From: Phallusia mammillata
Lineage: Eukaryota > Chordata > Ascidiacea > Phlebobranchia > Ascidiidae
DNA length: 64,000 nt
Direction of reading: 5' to 3'
NCBI GenBank assembly: GCA_003260075.1
Contig: QLIY01000015.1
Location: forward strand, 89,687 to 153,686
Positions within the stretch are counted from its first letter, which is position 1. Every line of letters starts with the position of its first letter. A program made the position numbers and the translations under genes. The notes below the pieces were generated by a model that saw only the letters and a program-made list of their open reading frames with translations, made no database searches and was not told where the DNA came from. Positions 34,621-46,523 of the stretch are shown here, in pieces.

Positions 34621-37152
34621 TGAGGTTGGAGGTGTCAAAGTGTTTAAACATTAATTATTTTGGAATTCCATACAAACTGTGATTAATGGCGCTTACAGAG
34701 TCATGGCCGTGAAGGTGGTTTCGCTCTGTTTTCTAACACAGTGCTTTCAGCCATCGTTCCCTAATTTACCCTTTGTAACTGGTGCTGCGATTCGAAGTAC
34801 CCTTGTGATTAATGTGACAAATAATTGGAATTTTCGGCAGGTTTACAAACGTGAAGTAAAAATGTTAAGCCCCCCCCCCCCTTAGACCCTCGATGGCAGG
34901 AGCTAACAACTATTAAAATCGAATCGGCTGTTATGTTTAGGCGTTTTAGGGGCATCAGAGCGTGTAGGGTTATTGGCAGGTTTGTTTGTGTTCGTTCCGG
35001 GCATTATAAGGTGAAATGGGTGTGCTGAGGTTGGAGGTGTCAAAGTGTTTAAACATTAATTATTTTGGAATTCTATACAAACCATAATTAATGGCGCTAA
35101 CAGAGTCATAACCGTGAAGGTGGTTTCGCTCTTTTTTTAACAGTGCTTTCAACCATTATCCCCTAATTTACCCTTTATAACCAATGCTGCTGCGATTCGA
35201 AGTACCCTTGTGATTAATGTGACAAATAACTTAATTGGAATTTTCAGGTTTGCAGACGTGAAATAAAAACGTAAGGTCAAACAACGCTTATGTAAACTGA
35301 TTTATTTTAATAGAAAGAAACTGTTTCAAAATGGTGGTTTGTACGTTGTCACACACACTGCAAATAAATCACACTTATACAACTGTTTGGTGCCCAAATA
35401 TATCCCTTGACACTCATCCAAGTCTTGTGGTATACCCTTAGGTTCATAGTCAAAGAAAGGTAATACGCAATGTTATATTTTTTCTAGAACTTGACAAAAT
35501 GTAACATTGCTAGGTTAAGTTTGCATAACCGATCTTACACATTAAAAGCGTGACAGAAAAGCCAAAAGAGCAAATGATGTAACATGCAGCATCTATTAAA
35601 ATAGGTATGTGTGGACGTAATTTGACTTTCGATGCCTTTTAAAAATACAAGATTTGTGTTTTAAGGAACACTTGCAATTATTTACCCCCCCCCCAGCAAA
35701 TGATGTAACATGCAGCATCTATTAAAATAGGTATGTGTGGACTTACGTAATTTGACTTTCGATGCCTTTTAAAAATACAAGATTTGTGTTTTGAGGAACA
35801 CTTGCAATTATTTCCAACTTTTGTGTGGGCCTTCATAAGTTTAATAGATGGTGATGGTCCCGTTGAGGGGCCTTAATACATTTTTCAAGTTTAGATGCCC
35901 CATGTATATCTAAAGTTCTTTCGACTAACGAGGGTGTAGCCTTAAGTCTTTTACCAGATAAAATGGTTGTAAATTTATACTAGAGCCAAGTGTCAGTCGA
36001 TTAGAGTGTGCATTTGCAGCAACAACTTATCACATTTCGTTTGTCAATAAAAGCGTGTGGGTGTGAGGGGTGGATCTTAAGAATTTAGCCCCTAACACCC
36101 CCCCCCCGGCCTTCATAAGTTTAATAGATGGTGATGGTCCCGTTGAGGGGCCTTACTACATTTTTCAAGTTTGAGATGCCCCATGCATATCTAAAGTTCT
36201 TTCGACGAACGCGTGTGTAGCCTTAAGTCTTTTACCAGATAAAATGGTTGTAAATTTATACAAGAGCCAAGTGTCAGTTGATTAGAGTGTGCATTTGCAG
36301 CAACAACTTATCACATTTCGTTTGTCAATAAAAGCGTGGGGGTGTGAGGGGTGATCTTAAGAATTTTGCCGCCAATCGGTCGAACGAATGTCTGGAACTT
36401 CACTAACCCTATACAGTGGTCTATGAAAGCCAGCTAACTCAAAGATGGAGACGGTTGTTTGAGAAATACTCCTCATGCAATGAAATTTGTTTTCGGCCAA
36501 ATATTGTTTAGGCCTACATGTTTGTTTCAACCCTCCAAAGATGGATTTGAAGTCGCGTAAAAACGTGTTTTGCATTTGCAAGTTTTAACTGGAAACCTCT
36601 CTACCGCCCACTAACGGATAAATATTTTACACAGTCAGTAGTCTCCCCCCCCCCACATGTTTGTTTCAACCCTCCAAAGATGGATTTGAAGTCGCGTAAA
36701 AATGAGTTTTGCATTTGCAAGTTTTAACTGGAAACCGCTCTACCGCCCACTAACGGATAAATATTTTACACAGCCAGTAGTCTGTCGTCGACCAATCTGT
36801 TTCAATAACTTCAACAACAACCGACAACGTTTGTAGCAAAAGCAGTTGTAATAATATAAGGGGTGGCAGTTGTTGGGAATGGGATTTAATACTGCTAAAA
36901 AACCCAAGTACCACTATATGCTGAGCACGACAAAATTTGTTCAATACAGGACAGCACGAATTTCGAAACCAAGAAACGGACAGCACGAATTTCGAACCAA
37001 GAACCTTCGGTTTTGAAAAAAAAACTAAAAAGTTTTACCCATTCATACGCATCCAAAAAAGTAATACTGCGTGGTTGTAAAAAAAACTTTAAAGATCATT
37101 GGACGACCAGTCGATGACGTAACACAACGACTATGACGTAACAGTTATGACG

Positions 37153-37455
37153 TCACAGCTCTTCGTCAGCGCGGGAGCCTAGGACTGGATCATCTTTACG
37201 TAGTGTGAACTCTTCAGGGGTCAACTGGTGGTCGTCGTTTTTGTCTTGGTGTTTGCCCCCCCCCCACAGCTCTTCGTCAGCGCGGGAGCCTAGGACTGGA
37301 TCATCTTTACGTACTGTGAACTCTTCAGGGGTCAACTGCTGGTCGTCGTTTTTGTCTTGGTGTTTAAAAAGGTCGACGATCACTTCTTCACGCGGGTAGC
37401 CCGGAAGCAGTCGAGCGTGACCGCGTTCCACTTGGTCGAGCACGAAGGAAGTGAA
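37153..37455 (-). other. FKBP terminal exon, partly duplicated by an unmerged overlap
   Basis: The exon's last about 100 bp appear twice, separated by ten C bases (37256-37265). The copy next to the intron reads [10 protein letters not shown] and runs into the placeholder. The copy at 37255-37153 reads [10 protein letters not shown] and has the true stop after DEEL. The two therefore look like alleles differing at two residues of the second EF-hand region. Confidence 0.88.
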
Positions 37456-40400
37456 CTGGAACGAGGGTTGCGAAAAGATTGGTACAGTTTTCAATGTATG
37501 GAGAAAAAACGTCGCGATTTTAAAGTTAAAAACGTCGGCAAATACGAAAACAGTGTTAGTTTTCTCAGAGAAGCAGTACATGGAAACAAAAGAACTCTTT
37601 TTATTTTTCAGCATCAAGATTTGTACTGCGTTCTATCTTTACTCTTTTTAAGACCGAAAAAACATAGATCTAGATCTACAACAGAATTTTAAGGTAGAAA
37701 AAAATCGGAGAGCAAGGTTTTAAACGCGTTTGGGCGTTTTGTAGCGTTTTATAGAAGTTTCACAACCAAAAGTTAGTCAAAAGAAGTTAGTTTTCAGCCA
37801 AAGATTTGTAACAAAAACGCTGTTTAAGAAGCAAAAGTTGTTTAAGGCTATATTAAAAAACCAAACATCCGCCCCCCCCCCCCCCAGCCAAAGATTTGTA
37901 ACAAAAACGCTGTTTAAGAAGCAAAAGTTGTTAAAGGATGTATTAAAAAACCAAACATCCGCCACAAAAGTCAGTGTAACAACCAAGAATTGGCCCGAAA
38001 AAAGTTTAGTCTACAACTAAACATTGTTCCAAAAAACTAGTACAACCAAAAATTGGTCTCAAAATCTCATTTGACAACCAAACTTTTACACGTAACACGC
38101 TTTTCTGTCCGAAAGTTATATGCTGTTGTGATTTAACAATGAACCGCATTTGTTATTTAACAACAAATTTGTCTTCATCCTACCTCGGATAAAGTGAGAA
38201 ATCCGTCTTCATTTTCGTCAATTGTCTCAAATAACTCCTCTTCCGATTCAGGGGGATCCTCGACCCAGTATAGCTGGAAACCATCAGGTAGAGGTGCCTC
38301 GATTTTGTGAAGATTGATGGTGAAGTTAAGAACTGCGCTGCCGGGAATTGAACCTTCTTTTCGGCAAAAGTAAAATAGATTTAAATGCTGTGAATTGCGT
38401 AAAAAAAGTGTTACAGTATTTTTAACTTTTTCACTATGTAATTTTAGAAAATTATGCAGTTTCAATTTTTTACCCTTGAAATCAACCGTAAAACTTAAAA
38501 GAGAAAAGAATGTAATATAAAAAATAGTCATTAAACTCAAGGGGCATTACATATAAATTAAATATTTCATTGTATTGCGCCTTGATCTCCAAACCATGGG
38601 TCATTGCCTCTCAATAAAAGATAAAGGCATTTCCGCTGGCCACAAAGCTACGTAAACTGATTTTTTTGCCTATAATTTTGAGTTGTTTTGCTCGTAATCA
38701 TAAGGTCACAAATATTTTTAAAATTAAAAACAAACTTAAGATTGGACCTAAAATAAAAAAAAATTAAAAACATTACCTCTTCCTTTTTCGCCAAAGCCAA
38801 CATGTGGGGGTACAATTAAACCCCTAACCTCCCCCACACACATACCGACCAGGCCCCTGTCCACGCCCGGAATAAGTTGACGTTTTCCGAGGTATTTTCC
38901 AAAGTCCCCTGTGCTTGATTTGCTGCAAAGAAAATTGTAATCTTAAGTTTTTACTTTCTCGAGCCCAAAAACGAACATTCAATACCATTAATTTTTCCAA
39001 CAAATCAAAAGTATAAAATTTTCTCAAAAACTAACCATTTCTCTGCTACCAATGTAAATTCATATAATAACCTTATTCAAATAGAACCATAAAAGGAGGA
39101 TTTATATAACATATTCACATATACCAAGTACAAGGATGCAAATGGTCTCTTGTTATATGGCCAAATTAGTCATGCCTGAAACTCACTCAGGCAAAAATTA
39201 AAGAAATTTTAATTCAGTAGGGAACAAATTTCATACAAACTGTTTAATTTCTTTCCTCAATTTCGTCAAGATTCAAAAAGTACCCCTTTCACAAATGATT
39301 TTAGCACATTGTCCCCACCTAGTGTCGAGCAAGGTGCCGTCCATTAATCTCATCTCGTAATCAAAAGTCAGATAATCTCCAACTTCCGCCTTCTTCGTCT
39401 CATCCGATTTACATTCCTCTGGCAGCTCGATGACGTCAACCACCACTTCGTCTTTGGGATTATGGAAATCGATGACGTGTACGTGAAACGTCAACACAGC
39501 ACTAGGGGGGATTTTCCCTTCTGTTAGAATTAAGTAAAATTTAATATGGGGTCCGTTAAAAGTTTTTGTAGAAGTCAAAAAAGTTATGTAAAATAATTTT
39601 TTTTTTAATTTTTGTAAATGTAGAAGTTTTTTTTGGAATTTTTTTGTAACAGTAAAAGTTTTTTTTAATATGGGGTCCGCTGAAATTTTTTTGGGACCCG
39701 AAAGTACTTACCAACGCCCTTCTCGCCGTAACCCAGGTGGGGCGGAAAGGTGATTGTCCGCCATTCGCCCATACAAGCCCCCTGCAGACCCGTCTCCATT
39801 CCCGGGATTACCCGCTTATAACCGATGTAAGTGTCGTAAGTTCGGTTCCGTTGATAGCTGTGTGACGTCATAGAAATAAATACACGTTAGATTTGTTGAG
39901 AATCGGGTAAATGGCGTAGTTGTAAGCCGGACCTGGTATTTCAATCCAAGTTCAGGGTTAATTTTGAATAAAACAGACTTGATTGACTTTACACGGCTAT
40001 TTTACTTTAATTGTTTTTGCTTGGTATCAAAGACTGTACCATAAACTTAAGTTTAAATAGACTTACAAGCTTAAATAGACAAACATGTACCTTCTAATTT
40101 TAATTTTTTTACCTGGTATCAAACACTGTACCATCAGCCAAAGTGCCATTATAGTGATATCGAATGAAATCTGTGTCTTCCAGTTTTCGTTTGCAATCTG
40201 GAACTTCTTTAATGATAGTAATGGTCACTTCATCCTCTGGATTGTGAAAGTCAATGATCTCAATTTTAAAGATAATTGTAGCAGAGCGAGGAATGTTTTT
40301 GTCTGTATATAAACAACCTCGGTTAAACCGGAATTGTTGAATCCAGATCTTTTGGGCAAAACTTAAGGTACAAATGACATGGGGTGTGGTAAGGCTTTAA

Positions 40401-43400
40401 CTAATCGACATTGGTTAATCTGGATCTTCACCTAACCTGGACAAATTTGTTGATTAAAACAGGTTAAGTGTAACATAGAACAATTTTATGCAATTCAATA
40501 TTATATCACTTTTTACAGAATTCAGGTTTTCGAACAAAGGTAAATAGTTGCATTTTAAGCAATATTTTATACTCAGGTTTTAAAACACATTGTATATTTA
40601 TCTAACTGGGCATTTTACTTTCCGAAAGAAGAAAAAAAACTATGAAAAGATTTTTTTTGTCTCAATTATATCAGATTTATTTGTAATGTGATTTTCCACA
40701 AAAACTCTATTTTTTCACAATATTCCTAATGGCTGGGGTTACGTACCATCTCCCTTTGAACCATATCCCAGGTGTGGTGGAACCACAATAGTCCTCCTTT
40801 CACCCAGACAAGCTCCGACCAATCCTTCATCCATTCCCTTAATAACCCAACCTTTTCCCACATATGTATTGTACGTCTCTTCTTCATCATAACTGCACAA
40901 AAATGGAAAACATTTACCAGAGTTGCCATATTGTCATTATCCCGAAGAAATGTCTGTGTCTGTGTTGATGGACAACATCATAGAAAAAATGTTTGTTCTA
41001 ATTTTTTTAGTAATGTCCTTATTTTCACCCAGTTTTTTAATTCTTTTACATCACATTTTTCGTTATTTGTAACTAAGTATATCAACAAACAAACTTACAT
41101 GCATCACAATAAAATATCACTGTAAGAGCTTAGATTAGTTTGTGAGACTAATTTTCTTGTAAAAATATGTAATTTTTCTTATTAAACTTTTTGTCTCACC
41201 TGGAATGAAACTTTTTTCCATTGAGTAGTGTTCCATTGTAATGATACCTCACATAATCTGAGGCTACAATTTTGCGATCACAGTTTTCAGGCAAATATGT
41301 GGTTTCCACCTGTGAGTAATGACAGACATTGTACAACTTGTAACATCACACATATTCATGCAAAGTTTGTGAGTTAAATTTGTTGCACACACCAGCATAC
41401 AAGCATGTTGCCATTAGATAATAAGCAAGCAGGAACTTGGGATCACACAGAATAGGTAAGGGTTTTCAGCCTATTTATAGGTTTTCAGCCTATTACTTTT
41501 GACAAACTGGAGTGACATCATCTTGCTACACTAGCCTATTGTCTTATCACTAGCTCATTGGTTAAAACAATATGTAAAAATTTTTTCTGTAATCAAAACC
41601 AGTAATTTTGTCGCTCACCTGAATGGTATCATTATCATTCCAAACGTCCAGCAGCAAAAAGTTAAAAAGAAGTGTTGCGTTGGGTGGGATGCCATCTTCT
41701 GAAAATCAAAAATTGAAATAAATCAACTGACGCAACTTATGGCCACTGCTCACTGGGTTGAAATGCTAAGTCTAATTTTATTAGAAACTAGAATGGTGGC
41801 TTTCTGATATACTACCATTTTATATATTCTATACGATATTTACCAAATTACTATACACATCATTTGATCTACACATATGATTGTTTTTGCAAACAAAAAC
41901 GAATGGGTCCCCACACGCGTGTTTGTGCAGATTTACGGTAAACAAATGTTGCGTTGATTTTTAGATTTTTAAGGACAAATTTTTAGAATGCATTAACCCA
42001 ACAATAAAAAACTTTTGTTTGTATTCTTTTTGCGCTATTATTGTCATATAATTACAAAAACTTTAAAAAAGAACAAAAAAATAATTTCAATTGATTCTCT
42101 TGCTTTGACCCAGATATTGTCGTCCAAGGTCAGGTTTCAAACACATTTTTTTTCTAGAAAGCTGTAACAGTTGTGTTACAGACACTTTAAATTAAAAAGC
42201 AATTTGCTACAAGTGTATACATAACAAATTGTTTTTCATTTAACTTTGTTTCGCAAAACGAGTACCATTGACCTGTAGTAACCTCTCAGGGTGCACACGC
42301 CAAACGACTGTTTGACCTTTTGACACCGTTTTCAATAGCACGCCGTCCTTAGTGTTCAACAACACCGTTTAACCTAATTTATACATGCCTTGAGTATTGA
42401 TTCCTAAATCGATTGCAAAAAAACGCTACGTTATGACGAAAGAAAGTTCTGAACTGTGTTAGTAATACCTACTAATTGACCTTAAGTAACCCGTGGTCAT
42501 GCAGCGGCCAACCTGACAACGAGCATTTAAAAAAACTTTTATCTTGTAAAAAAGTCAAGTTTATTTTTTTATATTTAGTTTGTTTAACAAAGTTTTGCTT
42601 GACATTATACGAAACCGAAGCACGCTTATTAGGTTTAAATCGCGTCATATGTGTGAAACCTTTGCCAAAACTGAAAATGTGAGTGATAACTTAATAAAAC
42701 GACATAGCATTGCTGTGCAAAACAGCTGATTTCTAATCACCGAAACGACGTCTCGTAAAACGTCTGTCCGACGTCAAGCTGAGCCCTCCTGCTATCGTAA
42801 ACCAGTGAGTTACTCTCTTGGGACTTCTGCCTACAGTGTCTTTCTTGACCAAACGAGCGTTAGACACATTTACGTTTCGGGGGCCTGTGGGTGAACCGCT
42901 GGGTCAATCGGGGTCAAACTTCTGGAGGATCAAGTTCAGATTAATAACTAACATGTGTCCAAATTTAAATAAATTAGAAGCACTCTTTCTTTACCAAACA
43001 AGCGTTACAAACCAGTGTTAAACATTTTACGTTTCTGGGGCCTGTGGGTGAACCGCTGGGTCATTCTGGGTCAAACTTCTGGAGGATCAAGTTCAGATTA
43101 ATAACTAACATGTGTCCAAATTTAAATAAATTAGAAGCACTCTTTCTTTACCAAACAAGCGTTACAAACCAGTGTTAAACATTTTACGTTTCTGGGGCCT
43201 GTGGGTGAACCGCTGGGTCATTCGGGGTCAAACTTCTGGAGGATCAAATTTGGATTATTAACTATCATTTGTCCAAATTTGAATACATTTGAAGCACTCT
43301 TTCTTTACCAAACGAGCGTTACAAACCAGCGTTAGACAGAAAAAAGAAAAAAAAATACGGACAAAAACAATATGTGTCCCCTTCAAGGAAGGGGACCCAT

Positions 43401-44626
43401 AATAATTTACATTTGACTCTAATGATTTATGATGTAAGACTGATATGAAATAAAATCATTTTGACATTAAAAAATAGAATGATTTTTTTTAAAGTTAATG
43501 ATTTTTACAACATTCCACTTTAAAAACAAACAGTAATTGCAATGCAGAATTCAATACTTAAATCATTTTTCAATATTAAACTTAAATCGTTTTCTTTTTC
43601 AAACATCAATTAATACCCAAACATTTTTAAGACCTAAACTTTACATTACATGAACTATTTGTATCAAAAAGTATCATTTTGTTAATCTTTCTTACCTGTT
43701 CCTTCAGCCCCATATGCAAGCTCGGATGGAACAGAAATAAGTCGTTGTTCATTCAAACACATTCCGATTAATCCTTTGTCCATTCCTAGTATTAGCCAAC
43801 CAGTTCCAACATAAGTGTCATATGTAGAACCTCGTTCATAGCTAAAATACAAGTAATAGTTTCAGCACATTAATAGAAATTCAAACTTTATGCATAAAAT
43901 GTTGGATACTTATAAAAAACATTGTACTTTTACACAAATCTTTAACTACCACAAATGGTGTATATGTTTACACAAACCTTGAATCAAAATATGTTCCATC
44001 AGTTAACATCCCATAGTAATGATATCTAACAAAATCTCCCGATTTAACCTCTCGAACACAATTCTCTGGCTTCCAAATCACATTGATTGTTATCTGCGAA
44101 ACAAAACAACATATTACCAACATGACACCCTTCTCCCAATGTGCTTTGGTACGACATTAATGGTTAGTGTTACTGTATTGTGAGTAAGTGCTGTAAAATG
44201 TGACAGAATACAATATAAAATATTCACTTTGAACATATATATATTTGGTAAGTGAAGACAAATCCGTTTGGTTACCACCCTGTTAAACAGGCTGATTTTT
44301 GTAGTTGGCTATGACATTACACTTACATTTATTTTGAACATATTTTATTGTATTTAAAAATTATTAAAAAACATTTGTAAGAGTAAAACACATTCTACAA
44401 AATAGTGCAAATTTAATGAACTAATATGTGGCCATATCTGTAAGCAATATAAAAACTGCCACATACTTAAAGCTTCCATTTGGCTATAAAGCAACATATT
44501 CACACAAAAATGATTTAGAAGAAAACCTACATCAACATTTTCTTCTGCACGTTCTTCTGCTCTTGTAAGTAAAATTAAAAATGAACCTGCAAGAATTGAC
44601 CTTAACAAGTATCCTCCACACTTCAT
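37153..44626 (-). CDS. FKBP9/10: ER-resident multi-domain FKBP prolyl isomerase (FKBP9/FKBP10 type), 12 exons
   Basis: Peptidyl-prolyl cis-trans isomerase of the ER lumen; vertebrate homologues act on collagen and other secretory proteins. Exons (minus): 44626-44531, 44093-43978, 43841-43696, 41698-41619, 41309-41200, 40892-40747, 40302-40113, 39857-39712, 39520-39319, 38922-38777, 38356-38184, and 37455 to the stop (copy 1 to 37266, copy 2 carrying the stop at 37155-37153). Total 580 residues, the usual length for this class. Residues 1-25 are a signal peptide ([19 protein letters not shown]). Four FKBP domains follow at about 45-140, 155-255, 270-365 and 385-480, each with a Y-x-G-x-L-x-D/N-G or similar and a P-x-x-L-x-Y/F-G strand. 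EF-hands are at 506-517 ([12 protein letters not shown]) and 551-562 ([12 protein letters not shown]). The C-terminal DEEL is a KDEL-like retrieval signal. Four 146-nt exons, one per domain, share the same phase, a sign of internal duplication. Confidence 0.95.
42829..43335. repeat. 157-bp tandem repeat, three copies
   Basis: The anchor CCTGTGGGTGAACCGCTGGG occurs at 42884, 43041 and 43198, a period of 157 bp. Copies 2 and 3 are more alike than either is to copy 1. In the FKBP intron between exons 3 and 4. Confidence 0.88.
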
Positions 44627-46523
44627 AATACAATCCTGTATCAAGTACAAAAGTATTATTTCAATTTAAGCCAAATTATATACAAGTGCTAGAATAGATT
44701 TTGCAAAAAGGCACTGATTTCAATGCAAGGGAAAGACAGTTAACCAGCAGTCTACAAAGGAGAATCTTAACTGTTAAGGTGTGCAATGAAACATCAGGAT
44801 TTAAGTATCTTTCATTCCTTTATTCTTAAGTTAGGCCACTGTTTACCAACTTACAACAAAACTATGTCAGTCTGATTGTATTAAAGCATTAAATATTTAT
44901 TTTAACACGTCAAGCTGTGATAAACAAAAAGGTGAGAAAGTATCGCCTCTACTTTATTTACAACACAGGAAATAACACCTTTTATATATACATGATATAG
45001 TTTTGATGAAAAATCAGTAATCACAAGTGTGCGCTTTGCATCATTTCTTTTCGAAGACAAAAGTCCAGTCTTAATATTCTGTACCTGAACGACGATAAGG
45101 TAGTTAATTTGTGCAATAGGACATTAGGACTAACGTAAATATCGTAAAATTGATAAGCAAGATTCGTGTACTGTTTCTAAACATATATATTAAATACCAC
45201 AAAAACAGCTCTAGTTGCATCTAACTGGGTTTCAACTAGCCGAAGAAACTAAATGAATTGCTCATGTAGATTTCACAGACACGCCTTCAGCGCATGTTAA
45301 CTGCCTGTCTGCAGTTTACCGGCGCACATACAATAAAAAAGGAAACCAACTTGCCGAATTCCTTGCAAAATCTGGCGCGACGATGCTTATTCGAGCACGA
45401 CGCGCAGTCAAGCATGCGAAATTGTTGAAGCGGAACAACACGTGCGCGTGTTAGCTCAAGCAGAAAGTATAAACAATTTAGGGGAAAAATATGAACAGGA
45501 AAAAGTTTGACTGCATTATAATAATAAAACATAATCGAATAGCCGTTTTAGTTTCAGAACCTATTGGACTCGTCCCTCCTTTTTTTTTAAAAAAAAACGG
45601 GTTTTTGAAACCAAATCGCTAAAGAAAAATAAAATCTGTTTTTATTCCTATATTTGTCGAAATATTCCAGTCTAAACTGGCTTGAGCACGTTTAGCTTCT
45701 TTAAAAAAACCTCTTAAATTGTGTCATGTGCAAAAAGTCGATGTTTAATCTGGAGGTCGAGTTTTAATAGCTAATATTGTAACATTGTTTTAAACATTGC
45801 CGTCTGCATAGTTTGAACTTTAATCTTTAAAAGAAAGTTATTTCTATAAACGAAAATTCTATTTTAAAATATTTGACTCAATGAAAAGATGCAAAGAGGT
45901 TTATTAAGAAAAACAGCGCAAAAGATTATTGAAAGCATAAAAGCACGATAACATGTAGCAACAAATTTCACAAACTACGCGATAGAAACTGAATACTACG
46001 ATTAATAAAACCCCTCTACTAATTATTGCAGGTAATAGGTGCTAATTGATACTTGGAACCGCCAGTATAGGTTGCTGAACACTTTCAACTTATATTCTCG
46101 CCGTATTCAAATAGAATCATAGACAGATGAATAATAAAAAAACATAGAAATCAATTGCATTTTTTGGCTGTTTTTATTATCATTACGTTTATTGTTAACG
46201 GTTTTAAATTATCATTGACCCCAGTTTATGTCGAAAAATCATGTTTTGAACTTTTAAATGTTTCGTTTTAATACATTGGCCCATCAAAACAACTGTTAGA
46301 AACCACACACCACATGGCTTAATAACCATTGTACAACCACTAAGTTATACTTTTAATGTACGGCGCAATGTAACTACAACGGCAGGCTAAAACAAAAGCC
46401 CAAATGCATATTGTTAGTTTTTTTTTTGATATATCTAACACCCAAAGATCAACTATTAACAGGTTTTTTAAAGGTTTGACATCTTGGAATTGGTAAGAAA
46501 AGTCATTCATCCCGAAATGTTAA
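44627..46523. other. Intergenic, FKBP 5' side to trefoil/TSP1 3' end
   Basis: No coding sequence recognised. On the minus strand an acceptor-like TTTGTACTTGATACAG ends ten bases before the FKBP start codon. A TTTATT (minus-strand AATAAA) near 46190 could be the poly(A) signal of the trefoil/TSP1 gene. An SL-like 16-mer with one mismatch lies at 46102-46117. Confidence 0.55.

Noticed and set aside
45565..45600. T- and A-rich stretch as a retroposon poly(A) tail
   Set aside because: No target duplication or upstream retroposed sequence was recognised.
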